This document shows, piece after piece, positions 1 to 7,619 of a DNA stretch of 64,000 nt. Below the pieces are notes generated by a model. It did no database searches, was not told the origin of the DNA, and saw nothing but the letters and a program-made list of their open reading frames with translations. The stretch is from the NCBI RefSeq assembly GCF_003226555.1, contig NZ_QKQS01000006.1, positions 289,221 through 353,220 on the forward strand, in the 5' to 3' direction. This DNA is from Rhodopseudomonas palustris (lineage in GTDB: Bacteria; Pseudomonadota; Alphaproteobacteria; Rhizobiales; Xanthobacteraceae). Both the position numbers and the translations under genes were made by a program. Each line of letters starts with the position of its first letter. The first letter of the stretch is position 1.

Positions 1-2
1 AG

Positions 3-647
3 GCCGCCGCTGAGCTGCGCAAGGCCTATCCCGACGTCGAGATCATCGATGTCGCCGGCGACATCACCACGCCGGAAGGCCGCGCCGCAGCGCTGAAGGC
101 GTGCCCGGAGCCGGACATCCTGATCAACAATGCCGGCGGACCGCCGCCCGGTGATTTCCGCGACTGGAACCGCGACGACTGGATCAAGGCGCTCGACGCC
201 AACATGCTGACGCCGATCGAGCTGATCAAGGCGACCGTCGACAAGATGATCGAACGCAAGTTCGGCCGCATCGTCAACATCACCTCGGCCGCCGTGAAGG
301 CACCGATCGACGTGCTCGGCCTGTCCAATGGCGCACGCACCGGCCTGACCGGCTTCGTCGCCGGCCTGTCGCGCAAGACCGTCCGGCACAATGTGACGAT
401 CAACGCGCTGCTGCCCGGGCCGTTCGACACCGACCGGCTGCGCGGCGTCGCGGCCGGCCAGGCGAAAGCGTCGGGCAAGCCGGCCGAGCAGATCCTGGAA
501 GCGCGGAAGAACGAGAATCCGGCGGGCCGGTTCGGCACCGCCGACGAGTTCGGCGCGGCCTGCGCGTTCCTGTGCAGCGTTCACGCCGGCTATATCACCG
601 GCCAGAACCTGCTGCTCGATGGCGGCGCATTTCCCGGCACGATGTAA
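3..647 (+). CDS. SDR family oxidoreductase, 5' truncated, non-canonical active site
   Basis: The reading frame is already open at the left edge, so the N-terminus with the TGxxxGIG cofactor loop is outside the window. What remains is the C-terminal 214 residues of a short-chain dehydrogenase/reductase: DILINNAGGP (NNAG motif), NITSAA with the catalytic-serine position, and a C-terminal ITGQNLLLDGG typical of FabG-like members. The Tyr-x3-Lys catalytic pair is missing. Thirteen residues after the serine the sequence reads LSNGARTG, so Tyr is Ser and Lys is Arg. A subgroup of bacterial SDRs annotated as 3-oxoacyl-ACP reductase-like carries such changes, and their reaction is unclear. The substrate cannot be assigned. 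It converges with the response regulator gene to its right. Confidence 0.85.
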   Translation, partial: AAAELRKAYPDVEIIDVAGDITTPEGRAAALKACPEPDILINNAGGPPPGDFRDWNRDDWIKALDANMLTPIELIKATVDKMIERKFGRIVNITSAAVKAPIDVLGLSNGARTGLTGFVAGLSRKTVRHNVTINALLPGPFDTDRLRGVAAGQAKASGKPAEQILEARKNENPAGRFGTADEFGAACAFLCSVHAGYITGQNLLLDGGAFPGTM

Positions 648-701
648 AGATCGCGCCGACGTTCCCACCGGCAGCGGCAACGCTGCCGGCGCACGGCCCG
701 G

Positions 702-1328
702 CTATTTCTGAGCCGTCATCACGATCCGCACCAAATCGGTGGCGTTGCGCGCCCCGAGCTTCTTCATGATGTTGGCGCGGTGATACTCGATGGTGCGCGG
801 GCTGATGCCGAGCTGGCGACCGGCCTCCTTGTTGGTGTTGCCAGAGGAGAACAGCTCCAGCACCTCGCGCTCGCGCAGCGTCAGCGGTTCCTTGCCGGGG
901 AAATTATAGGACGGCGCCTTGCTGGCCTGACCGGCGTCACGGCGGCGTGAAAACGCCTCGATCGCTTCTTCGACCCGCGACACGATCTCCTTACCGCGGA
1001 ACGGCTTCTCGATGAAATCGAGCGCGCCATTCTTGATGGCGTTGACCGCCATCGCGATATCGCCTTTGCCGGAAATCATGAATATCGGCGCCGGATAATC
1101 TTCGGCATGGAGCTCGGCGAGAATATCCAGACCGGACCGACCGGGAATATGCACGTCGAGCAGAATGCAGGCCGGGCTGCGGTTGCGCGCCACCGCAAGC
1201 AACGATTCACCATCGGCGAAGCAAATCACCTGATAGCCCGCGGCCGAAAGCACGATCGACAGCGTTTCGCGGACCGCCGGATCGTCATCGACGACGAAGA
1301 CCTCTCCCCCCGATGATTGCTCGTTCAT
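702..1328 (-). CDS. FixJ-family two-component response regulator (REC-LuxR HTH)
   Basis: A 208-residue transcriptional regulator. The N-terminal receiver domain has VFVVDDD and a phospho-acceptor Asp near residue 58 in ILLDVHIPG, with the switch Lys in FIEKPF. The C-terminal LuxR/GerE helix-turn-helix has LTLREREVLELFSSG and ISPRTIEYHRANIMKKL. This is the FixJ/NarL arrangement. I chose the ATG at 1328 because GGGAGG lies just upstream; the frame extends further to 1403 but without a matching ribosome site. It is divergent from the hybrid kinase that starts at 1775, which is its most likely partner by position, although the kinase ends in its own Hpt domain and pairing is an inference. Target genes are unknown. 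Confidence 0.93.
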   Translation of the reverse strand: MNEQSSGGEVFVVDDDPAVRETLSIVLSAAGYQVICFADGESLLAVARNRSPACILLDVHIPGRSGLDILAELHAEDYPAPIFMISGKGDIAMAVNAIKNGALDFIEKPFRGKEIVSRVEEAIEAFSRRRDAGQASKAPSYNFPGKEPLTLREREVLELFSSGNTNKEAGRQLGISPRTIEYHRANIMKKLGARNATDLVRIVMTAQK

Positions 1329-1774
1329 TGCACGACCTCCCGGTAAATAACCATGATGGAACGCACCACTTTGGTTTGAACCCGTAATTGTACGAGGAAC
1401 CAAGTTAACTCGAAGACAGCACCAAACCGTTATAGTGATCTGGTAATTTGCGAGGTCGGCGGTGTTATCTGCCTCCTCTGTACTAACTGAAAAACAACTC
1501 CAAGGTCGGACGCTCGACTATCGTCACGCGGATCACTCGTCGCCCTGCCCTGATCGGATACGACCGACGAGCCGAAGCGTTTCACGCCACGGTCGAGGAC
1601 TATAATGGCCCGAATATCACTATGAGCCGGATTCGAGCAAGCAAACCGTCCGATTCAGTACGGCGCCGGGTGGATAACCCGGCTTGTCACGATCCGCGAA
1701 GCCGGCGCCGGCCCACGACCGAGCGCTGCCGCACCCCTGCCCCGCCCTCGCACCGCTGACCGAGAGGCCCGTCG
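1329..1774. other. Intergenic region between divergent regulator and kinase genes
   Basis: About 450 bases without a supported gene. It must hold the divergent promoters for the FixJ-like regulator and the hybrid kinase. I see no convincing -35/-10 pair, repeat or small gene in it. A weak GAGAGG sits 8-9 bases before the kinase ATG. Confidence 0.6.
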
Positions 1775-4366
1775 ATGCTGCCGCCGGCCCGCCCGAATCT
1801 CAAGCGCTCGCTGGTCACCCTGCGGCTGACGACCGTAGTCCTGATCGTCACCATTGTCGGCACCAACCTGATCTTTCTCAGCAACCTGCGCGAAACCACG
1901 CTGCAGACCGCGGAAACCAACCTGTCGCGCTATGCGCTGACGCTGGCGGAGGAAGCCGACCGCTCGTTCAAATCGGTCGACCTGCTGCTGTCCAGCATCC
2001 GCGACTACGTCTCGCGCGCCGGGGTCATCGACAGCGAGTCCTATCGCCGGCTGATGTCGCTACAGAACACGCACGCATTGCTCAGCGAGAAGATCACCGG
2101 CCTACCTCAGATCGAAGCCGTCACGATGATCGACGCCAGCGGCGAGCTGATCAACTTCTCCCGCTATTGGCCGATTCCCAAGGTCAACATTGCCGACCGG
2201 GACTACTTCAAGGCGCTCAGCGGCGATCCGACCCTCTCGACTTTTGTCAGCGCGCCAGTCCGGAACCGCGGCACCGGCACCTGGAACATCTACTTCGCGC
2301 ACCGCTTGAGCGCCCCCAAGGGCGGATTCATCGGACTGCTGCTCGGCGCAATATCGCTGCAGTATTTCGAAAATTTCTTCGCAGCAACGTCGCCGGGCCT
2401 CGGCACGGAGATCTCGCTGATCCGGACCGACGGCATGTTGCTGGTCAGCTATCCGATCTCCGGCAGAATCGGAACCGCGGTAACCGACGGCGGAAGGGTG
2501 GCCGCGGCGACAGGGGGCACGGCACAGGAGACGACCACCGCAGGCACCCACCTTCGGGCAACGCGGGCCCTCCCGAACTATCCGATCGTGGTGCAGGTGA
2601 CGCAGCCGCTGGAGAGCGCGCTACAGAGCTGGCACAACATGGCGGCGCTGATGATCGCGATGTCCCTGATCAGCGCCCTCGTGATCATCACCGGCAGCGT
2701 CGCAATCGCACGCTGGTGGGGCAAGCAGCATCTCTACGCCGAGGCGGCCGAAGCAGCCAGCGCAGCCAAATCCAGCTTCGTGGCGATGATGAGCCATGAG
2801 ATCCGAACCCCGATGAACGCGGTGATCGGGCTCGCCACCAACCTGCTCGAGACACGTCTCGACGCCGAGCAGCGCCAGGCGGTCGCCAGCATCCACGACG
2901 CCGGCGACAACCTGCTGCAGATCCTCGACGACATCCTCGACTTCTCCAAGCTGGAAGCCGGCCGGCTCAGCCTGGAGCCGATCCCGTTTGCGCCGCGCAG
3001 CATCGTCGACAACACGCTGAGCGTGATCAGCCCGCGTGCCGTCGCCAAGGGGCTGGTGATCCGCCAGGAGACGCGCGGCGAAATTCCAGAGGCATTGACC
3101 GGCGACGCCGGCCGCATCCGCCAGATTCTGCTCAACCTGCTGTCCAATGCGGTGAAGTTCACATCGACCGGCGAGATCGTCGTGACCACCGAATGCGTGT
3201 CGCGGGATTCGACCGGCGCGCGGATGCGATGGATCGTCACCGACACCGGGATCGGGATCGCTCCCAACAAGATCGAGTCGCTGTTCAAGGACTTCGTCCA
3301 GGCCGACAGTTCGATCAGCCGGCGGTTCGGCGGATCCGGCCTCGGTCTGGCGATCAGCAAACGGCTGATCGAACAGATGGGCGGCAAGATCGGCGTGGTC
3401 TCGACACCCGGCCGAGGCTCCGAGTTCCACTTCTCTTTGACCCTGCCGATCGCCGACGACGCCGCCCCGCCGGAACAGGACGACCAGGACGTGTTCGCGC
3501 AGTTCCGCGCCAGGATCGAGGCGTCGGGCAGGCCGCTGCGGGTGCTCGTGGTCGACGACAATCCCACCAACCGGACGATCGCGGCGCAGATGCTCGGCGA
3601 ATTTCGGGTGCAGACCAACACCGCCTGCGACGGCACCGAAGCGGTCACCGCGGCGACACGGTTCAGCTACGACGTCATCCTGATGGACGTGCGGATGCCG
3701 GAAATGGACGGGCTCGACGCCACCCGCGCGATCCGCGCGCACGGCGGGACGCTCGCCGCAGTGCCGATCATCGCCTTCACCGCCAATGCCTTCGCCGAGG
3801 ACGCCGCTGCCTGCCGCGCCGCCGGCATGAACGATCACGTCGCCAAGCCGGTACGGAAGAAAGCGCTGGTGGAGGCGATCCTGCGGGCGCTGCCGCCGAT
3901 TGCGCCGGTCGCCAAATCAGCCGCCGAACCTGCCGCTCCGGTGACCGTCAACGAGCCGACGGCACCGGCATCAGAACCGGCGGAGCCTGCGCCGGGGACC
4001 GTGAAGGCGGGACAGCTCTATGTCGGCCGCAAGGCGTTCGGCCACCTCGTCGACGAGATCGGCAGGGACGCTACCCTGGCTGTGCTCTCGGTGTTCGTGC
4101 GTGATACCGCGCTGCGGGTCTCGCTGTTCGGCACGCTGGACGTGAGCACCGACCATCGCCGGATCGAGCGCGAGGCGCATTCGCTGAAGAGCGCGGCGGC
4201 GACTTTCGGCCTCGACCGGCTGTCGGCGCTGGCGCGGGAGCTCGAACAGAACGCGCCGCACCTGACGCAGACCGACTATCTGGTACTGGCCGGCCGGATC
4301 AAGGATGCGTTCGAGGCGAGCCGCCGCGAACCGGCCGCCGACGACGAACTGATCGAGCTGGCCTGA
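1775..4366 (+). CDS. Membrane hybrid sensor histidine kinase with REC and Hpt domains
   Basis: An 863-residue inner-membrane kinase containing a full phosphorelay. Order: TM1 (about residues 15-38), a periplasmic sensor of the PDC/Cache kind (about 45-285), TM2 (about 290-315), HisKA with the phosphorylated His at residue 341 in MMSHEIRTP, HATPase (N box [13 protein letters not shown]1 DTGIGI, G2 GSGLGLAIS), a receiver domain with Asp638 in [11 protein letters not shown], a Pro/Ala-rich linker, and a C-terminal Hpt domain with His802 in EAHSLKSAA. All catalytic motifs are present. The output therefore leaves through the Hpt histidine to a separate receiver; the divergent FixJ-like regulator and the REC-EAL protein, whose genes flank it, are the obvious candidates, but this is inferred from position. 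The periplasmic ligand is unknown. Confidence 0.95.
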   Translation: MLPPARPNLKRSLVTLRLTTVVLIVTIVGTNLIFLSNLRETTLQTAETNLSRYALTLAEEADRSFKSVDLLLSSIRDYVSRAGVIDSESYRRLMSLQNTHALLSEKITGLPQIEAVTMIDASGELINFSRYWPIPKVNIADRDYFKALSGDPTLSTFVSAPVRNRGTGTWNIYFAHRLSAPKGGFIGLLLGAISLQYFENFFAATSPGLGTEISLIRTDGMLLVSYPISGRIGTAVTDGGRVAAATGGTAQETTTAGTHLRATRALPNYPIVVQVTQPLESALQSWHNMAALMIAMSLISALVIITGSVAIARWWGKQHLYAEAAEAASAAKSSFVAMMSHEIRTPMNAVIGLATNLLETRLDAEQRQAVASIHDAGDNLLQILDDILDFSKLEAGRLSLEPIPFAPRSIVDNTLSVISPRAVAKGLVIRQETRGEIPEALTGDAGRIRQILLNLLSNAVKFTSTGEIVVTTECVSRDSTGARMRWIVTDTGIGIAPNKIESLFKDFVQADSSISRRFGGSGLGLAISKRLIEQMGGKIGVVSTPGRGSEFHFSLTLPIADDAAPPEQDDQDVFAQFRARIEASGRPLRVLVVDDNPTNRTIAAQMLGEFRVQTNTACDGTEAVTAATRFSYDVILMDVRMPEMDGLDATRAIRAHGGTLAAVPIIAFTANAFAEDAAACRAAGMNDHVAKPVRKKALVEAILRALPPIAPVAKSAAEPAAPVTVNEPTAPASEPAEPAPGTVKAGQLYVGRKAFGHLVDEIGRDATLAVLSVFVRDTALRVSLFGTLDVSTDHRRIEREAHSLKSAAATFGLDRLSALARELEQNAPHLTQTDYLVLAGRIKDAFEASRREPAADDELIELA

Positions 4367-4392
4367 CGGTCGCCGCCTGATCGCTGCGGCGC

Positions 4393-5646
4393 TCAGGCTC
4401 CGCGCTGCAGCATCGCCGCGGCGTCGCCACGGGCCGCGGGGTGAAGCGCCGTCCAGCCCTGATACCAGTCGACGAACGCATCGCGCGGTAGCGCGCGCGA
4501 GAATTCAAAACCCTGGCCGATATCGCAGCCGAGCGCGTCGAGCGCACGCCACGTGGCGGCGTCCTCGATGCCTTCGGCGACCGCTTTCATGTTGTACTGA
4601 TGCGCGATCGCGACCGACGACGAGACGATCTTCCACATGTCGGCGTCGGTCAGGCAGTCCTTGACGAACGAGCGGTCGATCTTCAATTCGCTGAACGGCA
4701 TCCGCGCCAGCGCCGACAGCGACGAATAGCCGGTGCCGAAATCGTCCATCGAGATGCCGATGCCCTTGAGGCGAAGCCGCAGCAGCACGTCCATCGCGCG
4801 GCCGACGTCGGACATCGCCGTGGTCTCGGTGATCTCGATCATCAGTGCGCGCGCCGGCACGCCGATCTCGGCGAGCAGACGTTCGATCTCCTCGGGCAGC
4901 GAGGTGTCGGACAGCAGAGATGCCGACAGGTTGACCGCGACGACAAATTTCGGCTCGGTTGAGATGAACGCCGCGGCGAACCGCATGCTGTCGCGCAGCA
5001 TGTTGAATGTGATCGCCTTGATCAATCCACCCTGCTCCGCCAGCGGGATGAACCGATCCGGTCCGACGGCGCCGAAGGTCGGGCTGTCCCACCGCGCCAG
5101 AGCCTCGCAGCCGATCACCTTGCCGCTCGCCAGGTCGATCTTCGGCTGAAACGCCGCATAGACTTCACCGCTCTCGATGCCGCGCAACAGATCGCCTTCG
5201 GTGATCTGCGCCGCTCCGGCGTTGGACCGGCGGCGCGACGCCCCCGCTTCCGGAGACGTCGACAGCGCCCCCCGGAGCAGCGTCAGGTCGATCGGCTTCG
5301 GCAGCGACACGGTATCGAGCATGCCGACGGCGTGCGCCATGCGCACCGTCGCATTGAGAATCCGCTGGTCGCACCCGCTGATCACGATGATCCGACGCGG
5401 CTTGGTGTCGTGGTCGGCGATCAGCCGCAACAGCTCGATGCCGTCGTGGTCGCCGAGCGACAGATCGATGGTGACGTAGTCGTATCGGCCGGTCGCGAGC
5501 CGATCCGCGGCCTCGTGATAGGACGCGGCGAAATGCGGGTGATAACCGAGTTTGATGCAGACGCCGCTGATAATCGCGCCTTGCAACGGGTCGTCGTCGA
5601 CCACCAGGACATCGATCGTCGGGCTGGGTGAAATTCCATCTCGCAT
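4393..5646 (-). CDS. Response regulator with EAL domain (c-di-GMP phosphodiesterase)
   Basis: A protein of about 417 residues. An N-terminal receiver domain (VLVVDDDPLQG, acceptor Asp near residue 61 in IDLSLGDHDG) is joined to an EAL phosphodiesterase domain that hydrolyses cyclic di-GMP. Active-site signatures are intact: CEALARW, NLSASLL, EITETT, MDDFGTGYSS, ELKIDRSF, AEGIED and the late Gln in DIGQGFEF, so activity is expected. A degenerate GGDEF domain is absent. The start is uncertain: ATG at 5646 begins right before the receiver domain, and another ATG is at 5679. It lies downstream of the cheA-cheW-cheR-pilZ genes on the same strand, separated by about 220 bases, and converges with the hybrid kinase with only 26 bases between stops. 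Confidence 0.93.
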   Translation of the reverse strand: MRDGISPSPTIDVLVVDDDPLQGAIISGVCIKLGYHPHFAASYHEAADRLATGRYDYVTIDLSLGDHDGIELLRLIADHDTKPRRIIVISGCDQRILNATVRMAHAVGMLDTVSLPKPIDLTLLRGALSTSPEAGASRRRSNAGAAQITEGDLLRGIESGEVYAAFQPKIDLASGKVIGCEALARWDSPTFGAVGPDRFIPLAEQGGLIKAITFNMLRDSMRFAAAFISTEPKFVVAVNLSASLLSDTSLPEEIERLLAEIGVPARALMIEITETTAMSDVGRAMDVLLRLRLKGIGISMDDFGTGYSSLSALARMPFSELKIDRSFVKDCLTDADMWKIVSSSVAIAHQYNMKAVAEGIEDAATWRALDALGCDIGQGFEFSRALPRDAFVDWYQGWTALHPAARGDAAAMLQRGA

Positions 5647-5866
5647 CGCGGTGGCTCGCTCTGGGAGCTGTCGGAGCATCTCGGCACGGTCTCGATCGGC
5701 GCCCTGTCCCGTTCGTCTGCCGAAGCGGTTCGAGCGCCAACCAGCACGCGAAACCACATTATCACTCGACTATTGAACGATGTGTTTGCGGATATCGGAC
5801 TCGGACGAAGTCGGGCCGAAATCGTTAGCAATCGCCTATCCCGATCGCTCGGATTTTTGGAAACGG

Positions 5867-6178
5867 TCAGGTGGTGCGGTCTTCCCGGGCAGGCAATTTA
5901 TTGGGCTTGTTGCGAGTGTTGAGAAAGCGGACGTCGATCTCGGAGCCGTTGACGCGGACCAGTTCGCAGCGCCGATACGCCAGCCCGGTCGACGACAGCA
6001 GCAGGAAGAATTCCTTCAGGTTCAGGCCTTCGATCGAACCTTCGAGCTCGAGCTCGGCATCGACACTGGAGACCGCCTTGAGGACGCAGTTCCGTCGCCA
6101 GGTGCCGTCGATACCCATAATCCAGACGTTGTAGCCCCGCCCGAACGACACCCTCTCAGCTCCGGTCTCGGACGTCAC
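5867..6178 (-). CDS. Degenerate PilZ-domain protein
   Basis: A 103-residue protein with a PilZ-like beta-barrel pattern (WRRNCVLKAVSS followed by alternating strands and YRRCELVRVNGSEIDVRF). The two signatures for cyclic di-GMP binding are not intact: no clean RxxxR, and the D/NxSxxG position reads SSVDAE with no Gly. It may bind c-di-GMP weakly or act as a non-binding adaptor. I chose the GTG at 6178 because AAAGGAG lies six bases upstream, overlapping the cheR stop; the two genes are 11 bases apart and likely co-translated. The position next to a REC-EAL phosphodiesterase points to a c-di-GMP linked pathway. Confidence 0.8.
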   Translation of the reverse strand: MTSETGAERVSFGRGYNVWIMGIDGTWRRNCVLKAVSSVDAELELEGSIEGLNLKEFFLLLSSTGLAYRRCELVRVNGSEIDVRFLNTRNKPNKLPAREDRTT

Positions 6179-6189
6179 TTCGGTCTCCT

Positions 6190-7065
6190 TTATCGCCCGG
6201 TCAAGGCCCCCGCCCGCAGACCGCCGGCGGCGAGACTCGGCGCCGCCGCTGCGGCGCCGGTGTTCGGCAGATACACGCCGCGCCGTTTCGGGCAGATCCG
6301 GTAAGCGTCGGTGAGGCCGACCACGGTTTCGGCGGCGCCGAGGAACAGATAGCCGTCCGGCTCGGTCGCTCGCTGCAGCCGGTTGAAGATGTCCGACTTG
6401 GTCGCCTGATCGAAATAGATCAGCACGTTACGACAGAAGATGATGTCGAACTTGCCGAGCGAACCGAAATCCTGCAGCAGGTTGAACTGCCGATATTGCA
6501 CCATCGACCGCACGTCGGCATTGAGCTGCCACATCGTGCCGACCTGCTTGAAGTACTTGACCAGAAGCTGGATCGGCAGACCGCGCTGCACCTCGAACTG
6601 GGTGTAGAGGCCGGCCTTGGACTTCTCCAACACCTCGGGCGACAGATCCGTGCCGATGATTTCGATCCGCCAGCCGGCGAGCTCGGAGGCCTTCTCCTTG
6701 AGCAGCATCGCCAGCGAATACGGTTCCTGCCCGGTGGACGACGCCGCGCACCAGATCCGCAGCGACTTACGCCCGGCCCGCGCCTTGATCAGTTCCGGGA
6801 TGACACTGTCCTTGAAGTGATCAAACGGCGTCTTGTCGCGGAAAAAGAAGGTCTCGTTGGTGGTCATCGCCTCGACGACGTCGTGAATCAACGCCTCCGA
6901 GCCGGCCTTCATCTTCTGCACCAGATCGGTGATGCCGGGGACACCAGCCTTGCGGGCGAGCGGCAGCAGCCGACTTTCAAGCAGATATTTCTTGTCGGCC
7001 GACAACACCAGGCCAGAACGGTCCTTCAGCAGTTTTTGCAGGTACTCGTAATCGAGCGGTGTCAT
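6190..7065 (-). CDS. cheR: Chemotaxis protein methyltransferase CheR
   Basis: A 291-residue SAM-dependent methyltransferase that methylates glutamates of chemoreceptors. The N-terminal CheR all-alpha domain (LLKDRSGLVLSADKKYLLESRL) is followed by the catalytic Rossmann domain: FFRDKTPF, RIWCAASSTGQEPYSLAM (SAM site), IIGTDLS and FCRNVLIYFD, all family hallmarks. Length is usual for CheR. The start ATG at 7065 opens directly on the domain. It sits 53 bases downstream of cheW. No receptor, cheB or cheY gene is in this cluster, which is odd for a complete adaptation system. Confidence 0.95.
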   Translation of the reverse strand: MTPLDYEYLQKLLKDRSGLVLSADKKYLLESRLLPLARKAGVPGITDLVQKMKAGSEALIHDVVEAMTTNETFFFRDKTPFDHFKDSVIPELIKARAGRKSLRIWCAASSTGQEPYSLAMLLKEKASELAGWRIEIIGTDLSPEVLEKSKAGLYTQFEVQRGLPIQLLVKYFKQVGTMWQLNADVRSMVQYRQFNLLQDFGSLGKFDIIFCRNVLIYFDQATKSDIFNRLQRATEPDGYLFLGAAETVVGLTDAYRICPKRRGVYLPNTGAAAAAPSLAAGGLRAGALTGR

Positions 7066-7118
7066 GCGATTCTTCCCGGACAGAGCGTGAGCGGTGAACT
7101 GGTTCGGCGCGCGTTACG

Positions 7119-7619
7119 TCAAGCAGCCAATCGTTGGGTTGCGATTTCGAGGACTTTGTCGACGTCGAGGACGACCATGAGCTGTCCGTCGAGGCGGTGG
7201 ACGCCGTTGGCGAAGGAGGCCATGCGGGGGTCGAGGTTGACCGGGTTGGTCTCGCGGCCCTCGTCCGGCAGGGTCAGCACCTCGCCGATGGAGTCGATCA
7301 GAAGGCCGTAGGATTCGCCGCGCAGGTCGACGCCCATCGCCATCGGCGGCTTGCCGTCGTCGTTCTTCGGCAGCCCGAGACGGGCCCGCATGTCGATCGC
7401 GGTCACGATCCGGCCACGCAGGTTCAGAACGCCGGCGACGTCGTCCGGCGCCAGCGGCACCCGGGTCAGCCGCTCCGGCATGAACACGTCCTGCACCCGG
7501 CTGATCGGCAGTCCAAATAACTGGCCGCCAATCATCGCGGTAGCGAACTGGGTGGTGTTGCCGCTGATCGTGTCGACGGTCCGGGTCATCGCGGGGGTGT
7601 CTTTCCTGGTCTCGCTCAT
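7119..7619 (-). CDS. cheW: Chemotaxis coupling protein CheW
   Basis: A 166-residue scaffold that links receptors to the CheA kinase. One CheW domain covers most of the protein: FGLPISRVQDVF, VAGVLNLRGRIVTAIDMR (the conserved NLRG core) and YGLLIDSIGEVL. The ATG at 7619 overlaps the cheA stop in the arrangement ATGA, which supports this start and translational coupling to cheA. A second ATG lies ten codons in. Part of the minus-strand cheA-cheW-cheR group. Confidence 0.95.
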   Translation of the reverse strand: MSETRKDTPAMTRTVDTISGNTTQFATAMIGGQLFGLPISRVQDVFMPERLTRVPLAPDDVAGVLNLRGRIVTAIDMRARLGLPKNDDGKPPMAMGVDLRGESYGLLIDSIGEVLTLPDEGRETNPVNLDPRMASFANGVHRLDGQLMVVLDVDKVLEIATQRLAA

